From positions 5,332,001 through 5,396,000 of the forward strand of contig NZ_VFMJ01000001.1 in assembly GCF_006715005.1 (NCBI RefSeq): a stretch of 64,000 bases of DNA, written 5' to 3'. Position numbers and translations under genes: made by a program. The stretch is from Serratia marcescens (GTDB lineage Bacteria; Pseudomonadota; Gammaproteobacteria; Enterobacterales; Enterobacteriaceae). Numbering within the stretch: the first letter of the stretch is position 1; every line of letters starts with the position of its first letter. The notes under the pieces were generated by a model. That model was not told the origin of the DNA and did no database searches. It was given only the letters and a program-made list of their open reading frames with translations. Shown here one piece after another: positions 1-9,287 of this stretch.

Positions 1-727
1 TGGGGATTATCTTGCGCAGCCGCTTTTCCAGCACGCTCATGAACCACACCGTCAGCAGCACCGGGAACACGGTGCCCTGATAGCCGATCATGGCGATGTC
101 CAGACCGAAGAAGTTCATGGTGTGGAACCCTCCGGCGACGCCCCAGGCGTTGGTCAGCGCCGGATGCGTCAGAATGCCGCCTAGCGTGGCACCCAGATAG
201 GGGTTGCCGCCGAATTCGCGTGCGGCGGTGAAGCCGATCAGAATCGGCAGGATAATGAACGCCGCCGAGCTGAACATATCCAGCATGATGAACAGCGCGC
301 TGTTGGCATCGGCCCAGCCATAGGTTTTCACCATGCCGAGCAGCCCCATCAACAGGCCGGAAGCGACGATCGCCGGGATGATCGGCACGAAGATGTTCGA
401 CAGCAGGCGGGCGATACGCTGCAGCGGGTTGAGCTTTTTCGCCGCAATATCGGCGGCTTCGGCCTTGCTGGATTCGCTGACGCCCGCCGCCTTGATGAAT
501 TCCGCATGCACCTTGTTGACCAGCCCGGTGCCGAAGATCACCTGGATCTGACCGGCGTTGCTGAAGCAGCCTTTGACGCCGTCCAGTTTGCCGATGGCCT
601 CTTTATCCACTTTGCTGTCGTCCACCAGTACCAGGCGCAGGCGCGTGGCGCAGTGGGCGGCGCTGGCGATATTCTCTTTACCGCCGAGCAGCGGCAACAG
701 CGCGTTGGCGATTGCGGTAATGTCCAT
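1..727 (-). CDS. scrA: Sucrose-specific PTS permease IIBC, C-terminus beyond window
   Basis: This is the N-terminal ~242 residues of the membrane enzyme II that imports sucrose and phosphorylates it to sucrose-6-phosphate. The EIIB domain comes first (about residues 1-90) and shows the phosphorylated-cysteine signature CATRLRLVLVDD near residue 26. Hydrophobic EIIC segments follow from about residue 105. The ATG at 725-727 is preceded by an AAGGGG ribosome site. It lies 63 nt downstream of scrY and directly follows it, as in the scrYAB operons of Klebsiella and pUR400. The window edge cuts the gene; scrB and scrR would be expected further left. Confidence 0.93.
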   Translation of the reverse strand, partial: MDITAIANALLPLLGGKENIASAAHCATRLRLVLVDDSKVDKEAIGKLDGVKGCFSNAGQIQVIFGTGLVNKVHAEFIKAAGVSESSKAEAADIAAKKLNPLQRIARLLSNIFVPIIPAIVASGLLMGLLGMVKTYGWADANSALFIMLDMFSSAAFIILPILIGFTAAREFGGNPYLGATLGGILTHPALTNAWGVAGGFHTMNFFGLDIAMIGYQGTVFPVLLTVWFMSVLEKRLRKIIP

Positions 728-790
728 GTTGTCCCCTTGCTAAATAAAAATGCCGCTGCGCAGTTTGCGGCGCAGCGACGTGAATCGATG

Positions 791-2194
791 TCAGAAGAAA
801 TACTTGAATCTGGCGCGCATGCCGTAACGTTGGTCGTTGTCGCCGTTGGCTATCTTGTTGTCGGCGTTGGCTTCCAGCAGCGAGACATAGGCCCCCAAAT
901 ACAAATTGAAATTCTTCATATTCATAATGTTAGGTATCTGATACGACGCATGAACGGTGTGGATGTCGTAGTTGCCCGGTTCGCTGAGCGGGTTGTGGAT
1001 ATCGGCGGCGATCCCGGCGGTATTGAACTCTTTGATATTGTTATGGGCATAGATATAACCCAGTTCGAAGCGCCGCCACAGCACGTTCACGCCGGCGGTG
1101 AAGTCTTGCTCGCCTGACGCATCCAGATAGGCGGTGCTCAGGTTGGCCACCACGCCGTTGTCCGGATCGGCGGCGCTGTTGTTCCAGCTCATCGTCATGC
1201 CGTAGCCGTTGCGCTTGGACTGATCGACGAAGCGGCCCTGGCCGTCCTGATAACCGTAGGCGTTATTCACCACGTTGCTTTCCATTGCCGCCGCGATGCT
1301 GAAGGCGTCTTTTTTCCAGGCGATCACCGGGCGCAAATAGGCGACGTTTTTCTTATTGTCCAGGGCGTTGCCGTGGTAGCTGTTGTCTTGGAACAGCGAA
1401 GTGCCGTCCTCCACCAGCGTGTTCAGCTCGAAATAGACATCACCGGCGTATTTGCTCAACATCAGGTTGCCGCCGCTGCTGCTGCGGCCGCGGCCTTCTT
1501 TCATCATGTAGATATAGCCGAAGCCGTCGGCGTACAGATCGTTGGCGGTATTGCCGGAGTATTGAATGAAGGTGTCCTGGTTCAACGGGAACATGTCGTA
1601 GGCTTCAAAGCGGCCGATTTTGGCTTGCCAGTTCTTTTCATTGCCGAAGAAGAAGGCGGCGTCATCCAGATTCATTTTGCCGGTCATGTCCGCCAGCGGT
1701 TGCACGCTGAAGCCGGAGAAGTTGCCGTCCTGATTGCGGCGGTAGCCGTCCAGCCCGACCAGAATGCGGCCGTTGATATCCCAACGTTCTTTGTTGCCGG
1801 GCTTCCAGTCCTTGTGGTCGCTGCCTTTCAGCGACGTCAGTTGGCCGCTGCGGCTGGCGCCGTCCAGGTTGAACTCCACGTCGCCGTACAGCTTCAGCTC
1901 ATTGAATCCGCTCAATTTCAGCGCGCTGGCCGGGGCAATCGGCGTGGCGGCATGCTGCGCAATCTGCGCGGTTTGCCGTTCGGTGTTGGCGGTGCGTTGT
2001 TCCAGCTGTTGCGCCCGGCGTTCCGCCGCCGTCGCGCGGGTTTCAGCCTGTGCGGCGCGCCGTTCCGCCAGCGCCAGACGTTGCTCCAGGGCGTTGAGAC
2101 GCGCCTCGATGCCGCCGCTGCCCGATGCCACTGCGCTGGAAGCGGAGAGGAAAAGCCCTGTTGTTATCGCCAAATAGCTGCGTTTTTTCATCAT
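791..2194 (-). CDS. scrY: Sucrose porin ScrY, LamB-family outer-membrane channel
   Basis: Forms the outer-membrane channel for sucrose. The 467-residue protein has a signal peptide ending near residue 23 (SSAVA). A heptad-rich region of about 50 residues follows (LNALEQRLALAERRAAQAE), the N-terminal periplasmic coiled coil that separates ScrY from plain maltoporin. The rest is a LamB-type beta-barrel ending in the terminal aromatic motif RFKYFF. Klebsiella ScrY is about 505 residues, so this one is slightly short, mostly in the coiled coil. It sits between scrK and scrA, with its own operator-like sequence just upstream. Confidence 0.92.
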   Translation of the reverse strand: MMKKRSYLAITTGLFLSASSAVASGSGGIEARLNALEQRLALAERRAAQAETRATAAERRAQQLEQRTANTERQTAQIAQHAATPIAPASALKLSGFNELKLYGDVEFNLDGASRSGQLTSLKGSDHKDWKPGNKERWDINGRILVGLDGYRRNQDGNFSGFSVQPLADMTGKMNLDDAAFFFGNEKNWQAKIGRFEAYDMFPLNQDTFIQYSGNTANDLYADGFGYIYMMKEGRGRSSSGGNLMLSKYAGDVYFELNTLVEDGTSLFQDNSYHGNALDNKKNVAYLRPVIAWKKDAFSIAAAMESNVVNNAYGYQDGQGRFVDQSKRNGYGMTMSWNNSAADPDNGVVANLSTAYLDASGEQDFTAGVNVLWRRFELGYIYAHNNIKEFNTAGIAADIHNPLSEPGNYDIHTVHASYQIPNIMNMKNFNLYLGAYVSLLEANADNKIANGDNDQRYGMRARFKYFF

Positions 2195-2230
2195 CGTCTA
2201 TCATCCGGGTAAGGGTTGTTATTATTGTTT

Positions 2231-2256
2231 GCTAAATTGCTAAACCGGTTTTTCAT
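2231..2256 (-). promoter_or_regulatory. Probable ScrR operator upstream of scrY
   Basis: The sequence GCTAAACCGGTT (2239-2250) lies 45-55 bp upstream of the scrY start and contains the AACCGGTT palindrome core typical of LacI/GalR-family operators. The same 12-bp core occurs upstream of scrK on the other strand. In known sucrose regulons the LacI-type repressor ScrR controls scrK and scrYAB from two separate operators, which matches this layout. Confidence 0.7.
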
Positions 2257-2342
2257 GGCGAAAGATAACGAGAGGGAGGCGAGCTGGCAACTCAGTTAGC
2301 TAACCCGATTCAGCTATTGTGATCGAGCGCGCAAATCGTGGG

Positions 2343-2375
2343 CAAAAGACCACGGCGAACCTGAGGATCGCCGTG
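2343..2375 (-). terminator. Rho-independent terminator after scrK
   Basis: A perfect 8-bp stem (CACGGCGA at 2351-2358 with TCGCCGTG at 2368-2375) lies 12 nt beyond the scrK stop. Read on the minus strand it is followed by GTCTTTTG. It would separate scrK transcription from the scrY promoter. Confidence 0.6.
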
Positions 2376-2386
2376 AATGCAGAGGA

Positions 2387-3313
2387 TCAACGGAGGAAAG
2401 CCGCCAGCTCGTCGGCGCGGGGCAGGGCGGTCATGGCCCCTTTGGCGGTGGTGGCCAGCGCGCCGCAGGCCTGCGCCTGGGCGATAACCGCCGGCCACTG
2501 CGCTTCCTGCGGTAATTCGTGAAGGCGTGCCAGCGCCGCTAACAGCCCGGCGACGAAGGCGTCGCCGGCGCCGGTGGTATCGATCGGAACGACAGGCGCT
2601 GCGCGGAAATGACGCAGCCGTTGGCCGTCATGCACATAGACGCCGTCGCCGCCCAGCGTCACCAGCAGCAGGCGCAGCGGGTAGGTTTGCATCATCCAGC
2701 GAATGGCGTTCTCCAGATCGTCAAGATGGCTGATGAAAGCCAGCTCTTCGCGCGACAGTTTCACCACGTCCGCCAGCATCAGCGCCTTTTGCAGGCAGGG
2801 GCGCAGCGCTTCCGGCTGGCGCCAGACCTCTTCACGGATGTTGGGATCGAAACTGACCCGGCCACCGGCCGCCCGGATGCGTTCCATCGCGGCAAAGGCC
2901 GCGCTGCGGCTGGGCTCCTGCGAGAGCGCGATGGAGCAGAGGTGCAGCCATTCCCCCCGTTGGAAATCCGGCAGATCGTCAGGCTGCAAAAACAGATCGG
3001 CGCTGGGCTGCACCATAAACGTGAATGAGCGCTCACCCTGCAGATCGAGATCCACCACGACCGTGGAGGTGTGGTGTTCGGGGTCTGGCCGCATATGGCC
3101 GATATCCACCCCTTCATCGCTCAGCACCTGCTGCAGAAAGGCGCCGAAGCCGTCTTGCCCCACTCGCCCGATAAAAGCGCTGTCGCCACCGAGCCGGGCG
3201 ATACCCACCGCTACGTTAGCCGGCGCGCCGCCGGGGCATTTGAGATAACCGTTGGCATTTTCCGGCACCAGGTCGATCACGGCGTCGCCCAGTACCCATA
3301 CGCGATTCATCAT
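2387..3313 (-). CDS. scrK: Fructokinase (PfkB family)
   Basis: Phosphorylates the fructose released when ScrB cleaves sucrose-6-phosphate, feeding it into glycolysis. The 308-residue protein has the PfkB N-terminal signature GGAPANVAVGIARLGG near residue 29. The C-terminal signature DTTGAGDAFVAGLL (about residue 247) carries the catalytic Asp and the anion-hole glycines. Two adjacent Met codons are possible starts. It is the first gene of the scr group here and has its own operator and terminator, so it is probably a separate transcript from scrYA. Confidence 0.93.
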   Translation of the reverse strand: MMNRVWVLGDAVIDLVPENANGYLKCPGGAPANVAVGIARLGGDSAFIGRVGQDGFGAFLQQVLSDEGVDIGHMRPDPEHHTSTVVVDLDLQGERSFTFMVQPSADLFLQPDDLPDFQRGEWLHLCSIALSQEPSRSAAFAAMERIRAAGGRVSFDPNIREEVWRQPEALRPCLQKALMLADVVKLSREELAFISHLDDLENAIRWMMQTYPLRLLLVTLGGDGVYVHDGQRLRHFRAAPVVPIDTTGAGDAFVAGLLAALARLHELPQEAQWPAVIAQAQACGALATTAKGAMTALPRADELAAFLR

Positions 3314-3349
3314 GCTTAATCCCTGTTTTTGTCCTTGTCAGATGGGGTG

Positions 3350-3374
3350 CTAAAATAGAAGAACCGGTTTAGCA
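3350..3374 (-). promoter_or_regulatory. Probable ScrR operator upstream of scrK
   Basis: On the minus strand GCTAAACCGGTT (3363-3374) repeats exactly the 12-bp core found upstream of scrY. It lies about 50 bp upstream of the scrK start, the expected position for repressor control. Confidence 0.7.
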
Positions 3375-3445
3375 AGGCAATGAAATAATGCTCCAAGTTG
3401 CTTGGTCAGTGAGGAAGATCAAAAACAGGATGGGCAAGATGCGGG

Positions 3446-3474
3446 AAAACCGCCCGCGATTCGGTCGGGCGGTT
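3446..3474 (-). terminator. Terminator after the TonB receptor gene
   Basis: A GC-rich stem, AACCGCCCG paired with CGGGCGGTT around a short loop, lies 36 nt past the stop of the receptor gene. A TTTTCCC stretch follows on the minus strand. Confidence 0.7.
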
Positions 3475-3509
3475 TGATGAGCGAAGCGCCTGTGGTGAGC
3501 GCTGGCGCG

Positions 3510-5633
3510 TCAGAAAGCGATCGATCCCTGCACGAAGAAGGTGCGCGGTTCGCCGACGTACTTGCCGAAGTTATTGTCGTTGGAGCGGGTGAAGTAGCGC
3601 TGATCGAACAGGTTTTTCACCCCGGCGCCCAGCGTCAGGTTTGATAGCTGCGGCCCGAAATTATATTCCCCGCGCATATTCCACACCATGTAACCGGCGA
3701 TATCGCCGAACTGACCATCGGCACTTTCCTGAGTGACGTACTCCGGCCCGGTGCCCGGCGAATGCTGTTTGGACTGCGCGTAACCGTCCAGATTCCATAC
3801 CCAGCTGCCGGTGGCGTAACGCGTACCGACGGTATACACCTGGCGCGAGTAGAACGGCAGGTCTTTACCGGCGAAGTCGCCCTTGTCGGTGCTGGCCTTG
3901 GTATAGGTATAGCTGGTGTAGACGCTGGCGCCGTCGAGCGCGCGGTTCAGCTCGCTGAGATCGTAGCTGAGCGCCAGCTCGATGCCTTTGTGCTTGGTGG
4001 CGCCCATGTTGGTCCAGCCCACGTCGTTGCTGATGTACTGCAGCTGGTTATCGAAGTCGATGTAGAACAGCGTGGCTTCGGCTTTGACCACGGTATCGTC
4101 GTAGCGGGTGCCGAACTCATAGGTGTGCGCTTTTTCCGCCGTCAGCCCCGGCGCCGGCTGGTTGCCGTTGCCGCCTTTGGTCAACTGGAAATACTGCATG
4201 CTGCCGAACGAGGTGTTGGCGTTGGCGAACAGTTTCCAGGCGTCGGACAGGTGGTACATCACGTTCAATGACGGCAGCGGCTCGCTGTAGCTTTTCTCGC
4301 GGCTGATGTTGTTGAACGAATCGTCCACGTGGGTGCGAATGCTTTCATAACGCAGGCCCGGCGTGACCGTCCAGTTGCCGACGTTGATGGTGTCGTCGAG
4401 ATAGAACGCGTTGGCAGCGGTGCCGCCGGAGGTGTGTTGGTAATAGTCCGGGGTATCCGGCGTCGAGCCGATATTTGCCGGATTATACCAGGCGGAACGC
4501 GACGCCTTTTCGTCCATGGTTTCATTCAGATAGCGGTAACCGAGGGTGATCTCGTGCGCCATATCCCAGAAGCGAAACAGCTGCGAATAGCTTGGCTCGA
4601 TCGCCCAGGTCGAATAATGGCGAGGGTAGGACACCATGCGCCGCTGGCCCGCGTTTTTGCCGGTGCCTTCCGATTCGATGTTGCTGCCGCGGTAGCTGTC
4701 GGTGAAGTAGGTCAACACCTCGAACTGCTTGTCGTCTTCCTGATGTTTGTACTTGAACGACATATCCTTGCGGCGGCCTTCGAACTGGTCCCACGGCCGC
4801 GTGGACTGGAACGGGTTCTGCGCGTACTGCGCGGTGCTCAGCCCGCCCGGCATGCCGGCTTTGGCGTCGTAGTAGTGGAAATTGGCCAGCAGTTCGTCGC
4901 GATCGGTAAACGCATAGCGCGTTTTCAGCATGAAATCGTCGATGTCGGTGTTGTCGTTGTTATCGCGGTAGCCCTGGCCGTGCAGGCCGGAGTAGAGCAG
5001 CTCGGCACCGAAGCCGTTGTCTGCGGTGCCGCCCACGGAGGCGCTGGTCAGGGTCTTCAGACCGCCGTGGCTGGCGCCCTGGGTTTGTACGCTGGCGGTG
5101 CCGCCAAACGTTTTGGGAATGTCGCGGGTAACGAAGTTGATCACGCCGCCGACGTTCTGCGGCCCGTAGCGCACCGCACCGCCGCCGCGCACCACGTCCA
5201 CCGATTGCAGGTTGCCGATAGACAGCGGAGCCATCGACAGCTGCGGCTGGCCGTAAGGCGCTACCGCCAGCGGGACGCCGTCCATCAGAATGGTGGAGCG
5301 TGGAGAAAGACGCGAAGTCAGGCCGCGCACGCCGACGTTGAGCGAGATGTCGCTGCCGCCGGTGCCGTTGCTGTCGCGCACCTGCACGCCGGGCACGCCG
5401 CGCAGGCTATCGGCGATGGTCTGGTCGCCTTGTTCATGCATCTGCTGCTGGGTGACGATGGAACGCGCGCCCGGATGGTTGAGCAGCACCAAACTGGTAT
5501 CAGGGTTGTCCAGCCAGTTGCCGACGACGGTCACGGTGTCGGCATCGTTTTGAGATGAGTTATCAGTAGCAAGGACAGGGAACGCGACGGCGATGGAAGC
5601 CGTCAGCAGTGAAAGCCGAAAAAGAGGTGACAT
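3510..5633 (-). CDS. FecA-like TonB-dependent outer-membrane receptor
   Basis: Outer-membrane gated channel for a ferric chelate, probably a ferric citrate or alpha-hydroxycarboxylate type complex. The 707 residues begin with a signal peptide ending at ALA (residue 22). A TonB-box-like DTVTVVG follows, then a plug domain with IADSLRGVPGVQVRD and VDVVRGGGAVRYGPQNVGG, and the beta-barrel ends in ...FVQGSIAF. The plug sequence is closest in memory to FecA. FecA proper has an extra ~80-residue signalling domain before the TonB box, which is absent here, and no fecI/fecR genes are adjacent, so control is probably by Fur alone. A Fur-box-like site lies upstream and a periplasmic binding protein gene follows on that side. 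The ligand cannot be assigned from sequence. Confidence 0.88.
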   Translation of the reverse strand: MSPLFRLSLLTASIAVAFPVLATDNSSQNDADTVTVVGNWLDNPDTSLVLLNHPGARSIVTQQQMHEQGDQTIADSLRGVPGVQVRDSNGTGGSDISLNVGVRGLTSRLSPRSTILMDGVPLAVAPYGQPQLSMAPLSIGNLQSVDVVRGGGAVRYGPQNVGGVINFVTRDIPKTFGGTASVQTQGASHGGLKTLTSASVGGTADNGFGAELLYSGLHGQGYRDNNDNTDIDDFMLKTRYAFTDRDELLANFHYYDAKAGMPGGLSTAQYAQNPFQSTRPWDQFEGRRKDMSFKYKHQEDDKQFEVLTYFTDSYRGSNIESEGTGKNAGQRRMVSYPRHYSTWAIEPSYSQLFRFWDMAHEITLGYRYLNETMDEKASRSAWYNPANIGSTPDTPDYYQHTSGGTAANAFYLDDTINVGNWTVTPGLRYESIRTHVDDSFNNISREKSYSEPLPSLNVMYHLSDAWKLFANANTSFGSMQYFQLTKGGNGNQPAPGLTAEKAHTYEFGTRYDDTVVKAEATLFYIDFDNQLQYISNDVGWTNMGATKHKGIELALSYDLSELNRALDGASVYTSYTYTKASTDKGDFAGKDLPFYSRQVYTVGTRYATGSWVWNLDGYAQSKQHSPGTGPEYVTQESADGQFGDIAGYMVWNMRGEYNFGPQLSNLTLGAGVKNLFDQRYFTRSNDNNFGKYVGEPRTFFVQGSIAF

Positions 5634-5685
5634 AATAATGCCTTAAGAGTTTCAGACCCGGATGTGTTTTTTTAGAAAAGACAAT

Positions 5686-5704
5686 CTTAATGATAATTAT
5701 TGGC
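5686..5704 (-). promoter_or_regulatory. Fur box upstream of the FecA-like receptor
   Basis: Fourteen of 19 positions match the palindromic Fur consensus GATAATGATAATCATTATC, including an unbroken TAATGATAAT core. It is centred about 60 bp upstream of the receptor start, the usual position for iron-dependent repression. Confidence 0.7.
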
Positions 5705-5757
5705 AAGTAAATAGAATTGTTACGGGATAGTTAAGTGGGTAACTAAATAATGAAGGC

Positions 5758-5786
5758 GGGAAACAGGGCCCGGCTGGCGGGCCCTG
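5758..5786 (-). terminator. Terminator-like hairpin after the binding-protein gene
   Basis: A perfect 9-bp stem (CAGGGCCCG at 5764-5772, CGGGCCCTG at 5778-5786) lies 7 nt downstream of the stop at 5794. It is followed on the minus strand by TTTCCCGC, with only a short T-tract. It may separate this gene from the Fur-regulated receptor. Confidence 0.5.
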
Positions 5787-5793
5787 GCGGGGG

Positions 5794-6930
5794 TTATTGT
5801 GGCGTAAGCCAGAAGACGCCGCTGTAATCCAGCGCGGTGAATTTCTGGTGCACCATTTCGATATCCGCTTGCGGATCAATATCTTTAAACAGCGCCGGGT
5901 GCAGGAATTTGGCGATCGCCTCGACGGCGATAAAGTTGAGCGGCGTGTCGTAAAATTGATGATAAATCGCCATCACGCGTTTTTCTTTCACCGCTTTCAG
6001 CACGTTAATGCCGGTGCGATCCAGCAGATGCGCCAGTTTCTTTTGGCTGGTGGCCATATCGGTGGTGTAACCCAGCGGCACCGCCAGCGTGCCGCGATGC
6101 CCGCGGCTCCAGTCGGCGCCGGTCAGCAGATAGAAATCCGGGTTGCTGCCGATCACCTGCTCGACATTCACTTCACCGCCCATGTCTGAAAACAGCTTGC
6201 TGCCGATATTGTTGCCGCCGGCGGTATCGATGAACTGCCCGAAGCTGCCTTTGCCGAAGGTGTTGCAACACTGTTCGCCTTTGATGCCGGCGCTGCGCTC
6301 GATGAAGACGCTGGTGCGCTGCTCCGGTTTCAGCGTGGCGACCCGCTGGCGCACCAGTTCGAGACGCTGCTGATAGAGGCGGATAAAGGCGTCGGCGTTG
6401 GGCTGCTCGTCAAACACTTTACCCAACAACGCCATGCTGGCGACGGTGTTGGTCAGCGGCTGCTGGCGGAAATCGACGATCAGCACCGGGATGCCGACTT
6501 TTTCCAGCTGGGTCAGCACGCCGCTGTCTTTCAATTTGCTCAGCAGGCCAATGTCGAAAATGATCAGATCCGGTTGGCGCACCACCGCGCTTTCCACGCT
6601 GAAATCACTGGTGTAGGGGTTGTCGAAGGTGGGGATCTGCATGACCTGTGGGAATTTTTTCGCGTAGGCTTCCACCAGATCCGGCGCTTTGACCTTCAGC
6701 GAGTTGTCCCAGGCGATGATGTTTTTCAGTGGCTCCTGCGGATGCAGAATATTCAGCGCCAACAGCGCACGGGCATCGGCCAGGATAACGCGTTTGGCCG
6801 GTTGCGGCAGGGTGACTTGGCGGCCGGCGACATCGGTGACGACGATCGGCGCGGCTTGAGCGGCGCCGGCCAACAACAGAACGCAGGCGGCCAGCCAGCG
6901 GCCGGCTTTGGCGATAAGAACAGCGGGCAT
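5794..6930 (-). CDS. Iron-type ABC transporter periplasmic binding protein (FecB/FepB-like)
   Basis: The 378-residue product has a signal peptide (AACVLLLAGAAQA, cleavage about residue 24). A class III periplasmic binding fold follows, opening with APIVVTDVAGRQVTLPQPAKRVI, the usual start of iron-siderophore and cobalamin binding proteins. The ATG at 6928-6930 is chosen because AAGGA lies 6 nt upstream; longer in-frame starts lack a ribosome site and would bury the signal peptide. The CC pair in IKGEQCCNTFGKGSFG is notable. No permease or ATPase genes are adjacent, so it must work with components encoded elsewhere. A weak Fur-like sequence occurs at 6965-6982. Confidence 0.85.
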   Translation of the reverse strand: MPAVLIAKAGRWLAACVLLLAGAAQAAPIVVTDVAGRQVTLPQPAKRVILADARALLALNILHPQEPLKNIIAWDNSLKVKAPDLVEAYAKKFPQVMQIPTFDNPYTSDFSVESAVVRQPDLIIFDIGLLSKLKDSGVLTQLEKVGIPVLIVDFRQQPLTNTVASMALLGKVFDEQPNADAFIRLYQQRLELVRQRVATLKPEQRTSVFIERSAGIKGEQCCNTFGKGSFGQFIDTAGGNNIGSKLFSDMGGEVNVEQVIGSNPDFYLLTGADWSRGHRGTLAVPLGYTTDMATSQKKLAHLLDRTGINVLKAVKEKRVMAIYHQFYDTPLNFIAVEAIAKFLHPALFKDIDPQADIEMVHQKFTALDYSGVFWLTPQ

Positions 6931-7016
6931 GGAGATCCTTGAGTAATCGGCGAGGAACGAGAACGCAATGATAAGCGATATCCTTTCGCTTTTTGAACTC
7001 CCTTGATGCCGATAGA

Positions 7017-9164
7017 TTATCCCAGGCCCATCAGCGGGTCGCTGACGCTGTGCGCGCCATCCTCTAACCGGCCCGCCAGGCGGCGCAGCCAATCTCCCGG
7101 GCTTTGCAGCGTAAGGTCATACCAACCGCCGTTGGCGCGGGCGTCAAACGTTTGCTGGTGGCTGCCGCCCGCCGGCAGCGTGATGTGCCACGGGCCCTGC
7201 TGCGTATAGGGGCAGCGTTCGAGGGTGACCGCTATCGCTTCGGTGCCCGGATTGTTCAACTGCAGCTGCAGGCTGCGGCCCGTCGGGCGCAAACGCACCT
7301 CCGGCTGCGTCCAGCTCAGGGCGCCGCGCAGTTCACGATGAAAGCCGTTGGGGCCGAGCAGCCACAGATGGTACTCATCCTCCGTCTGCCAGTCGTCGCT
7401 GACCGCCTTGCCGGCCTCGACGGTATAGCGGCGCGGGATCTGCGTGAGGTCCCGCCGATCGTAGACGTGAAACACCGCTCCCTGCTCGCCGGTATTGAAC
7501 AGGTTCAGCGTTACGCGGCGCTGCTCGGCCGCGACGCTGGCCTCGACGTGCAGCTGGTAGGGCAGCGCGCGGGAAGGGCGTGCCAGGCGGCGTTGGTGGG
7601 GCAAACGCTGGTGGGCGGGCGATGGCAGCGGCACCTGCGGCAGCTGTTCCTGGCGCTGGCGCAGGCCATCGGCGGCGTGGCGGCTGGTGGCGGGCAGGCT
7701 CGGCAGCGCTTCGCCGTTAGGGTCGACAAAGTTGAACGCCGAGGTGAGATCGCCGCACACGGCGCGGCGCCAGGCGCTGATGTTGGGTTCATGCACCTGA
7801 AAGCGCTTTTCCAGGAATTGCAGCACTGAGGTGTGATCGAAGACCTGCGAATTGACCCAGCCGCCGCGGCTCCAGGGCGACAGCACCAGCATCGGCACCC
7901 GCGGGCCGGGGCCGTAGATGCGGCCGTCCGGCGGCGGTTGATCCTGCGAGCCGGGCGGCGCCACGTGCTGGAAGATCTCGGTGTCGAACGGCACCGTCGA
8001 TTTACCGGCGAAGCTGCCGTCCTCGCGCAGCGACGGTGCGGAAGGCGAAGGCATATGGTCAAAAAATCCGTCGTTTTCGTCGTAGTTGACCAGCAGGACG
8101 GTTTTACTCCACACCTCCGGGTTGTCGGTCAGCGCGTTGAGGATCTCTTGGGTGAACCAGCCGCCCTGCACCGGGCTGGAAGGATCGGGGTGTTCCGAAT
8201 AGGCCGCCGGCGCGATGATCCAGCTGACCTGTGGCAGTTTGCCCTGCTGCACGTCGTCGCGGAACCCGGCCAGCATGGCGTCCAGATCGTTGCCGTCGGC
8301 GGCCGGCAGGGTATTGCCGTTGCCCTTGTACAGCGGCGCGGCCTCGTTGAGCGCATCACGATAGGGCACGAAAGCGTTGAAGTCTTTCGGCGGCCGCGCC
8401 GGGTTGCCCACCTGAATGCTGGCGGCGCGGTATTGGCGAAAACCCGCCAGCGGGTTGTCGGTAAAGTTGTCCGGCAGGAATTGATACACCTTCCAGCTGA
8501 CGCCGCTCGCCTCCAGCCGTTCCGGATAGGTTGTCCACTGGTAGCCGATGTCCGCCGGGCCGGGGCTGTCCCATTCGTTGACCACCACCGCCACGTTGGC
8601 GGCGGACGGGCCGTTGGTGCCGGTCCAGTGGAACAGCCGGTTGGTGTTGGTGCCCGCGTGAATAGCGCAGTGATAGGCGTCGCAGAGGGTAAAGGCGTTG
8701 GCCAGCGCGAATTGGAACGGCAGCTCATGCTGGCGGTAGTAGCCCATCGAGGCCGGCGTTTTGTAGGTCGGCCAGGCGCTCATGCGGCCGTGATCCCAGG
8801 CGGCTTGCTCATCCACCCACGAGTGCGGCGTGCCGGTGACGCGCTGGGCGTTGCCGCGTTTGCTGTCCAGGTGGTAGGGCAGCACCAGCCGCTCGGCGCC
8901 CTGTTGTTGCCAGACGTGGCGATCGCCGGGCAGTGGAATGGTAAAGCGATCGCTGAAGCCGCGCACGCCCGGCAGGGTGCCGAAGTAGTGGTCGAAAGAG
9001 CGGTTCTCCTGCATCAGGATCACCACGTGTTCGACGTCGCGCAGGGTTCCGGTGCGGTTGTTGGCGGGAATGGCCAGCGCTTTGCGAATCGAGGCGGGCA
9101 ACAGCGAGAACGCCGATCCGATGGCGGCAGCCCGCAGGATGTCTCTGCGTGAAAGGTCAGGCAT
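7017..9164 (-). CDS. Phosphocholine-type phospholipase C / acid phosphatase family, Tat-exported
   Basis: Hydrolyses phospholipid head groups outside the cytoplasm; whether it prefers phosphocholine (PlcH/PlcN-like) or general phosphomonoesters cannot be settled here. The 715-residue protein has a Tat signal (SRRDILRAAAIGSAFSLLPAS, Arg pair at residues 5-6). The phosphoesterase domain shows VILMQENRSFDHYFGTLPG near residue 48 and a metal-site motif VNYDENDGFFDHMPSP. Two C-terminal beta-sandwich repeats typical of bacterial phospholipase C (DUF756 type) follow, from about residue 510. Length fits the family (~690-730). The GGAG upstream of the ATG is weak. It appears monocistronic between queF and the binding-protein gene. 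Confidence 0.9.
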   Translation of the reverse strand: MPDLSRRDILRAAAIGSAFSLLPASIRKALAIPANNRTGTLRDVEHVVILMQENRSFDHYFGTLPGVRGFSDRFTIPLPGDRHVWQQQGAERLVLPYHLDSKRGNAQRVTGTPHSWVDEQAAWDHGRMSAWPTYKTPASMGYYRQHELPFQFALANAFTLCDAYHCAIHAGTNTNRLFHWTGTNGPSAANVAVVVNEWDSPGPADIGYQWTTYPERLEASGVSWKVYQFLPDNFTDNPLAGFRQYRAASIQVGNPARPPKDFNAFVPYRDALNEAAPLYKGNGNTLPAADGNDLDAMLAGFRDDVQQGKLPQVSWIIAPAAYSEHPDPSSPVQGGWFTQEILNALTDNPEVWSKTVLLVNYDENDGFFDHMPSPSAPSLREDGSFAGKSTVPFDTEIFQHVAPPGSQDQPPPDGRIYGPGPRVPMLVLSPWSRGGWVNSQVFDHTSVLQFLEKRFQVHEPNISAWRRAVCGDLTSAFNFVDPNGEALPSLPATSRHAADGLRQRQEQLPQVPLPSPAHQRLPHQRRLARPSRALPYQLHVEASVAAEQRRVTLNLFNTGEQGAVFHVYDRRDLTQIPRRYTVEAGKAVSDDWQTEDEYHLWLLGPNGFHRELRGALSWTQPEVRLRPTGRSLQLQLNNPGTEAIAVTLERCPYTQQGPWHITLPAGGSHQQTFDARANGGWYDLTLQSPGDWLRRLAGRLEDGAHSVSDPLMGLG

Positions 9165-9247
9165 GCGTCGTTAATCTCCGTCAGTGTGCTTTGAAGATAG
9201 CCGCTGACGACGATAATGGCGAAAAATAACAGGGAGATGAATGCGAG

Positions 9248-9275
9248 GAAAACAATGCTCCCTGGCGGGAGCATT
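9248..9275 (-). terminator. Terminator after queF
   Basis: Nine-bp perfect stem AATGCTCCC / GGGAGCATT with a 4-nt loop (9254-9275), followed by GTTTTCC on the minus strand, 12 nt past the queF stop. Confidence 0.75.
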
Positions 9276-9287
9276 GGGGGATAACGC

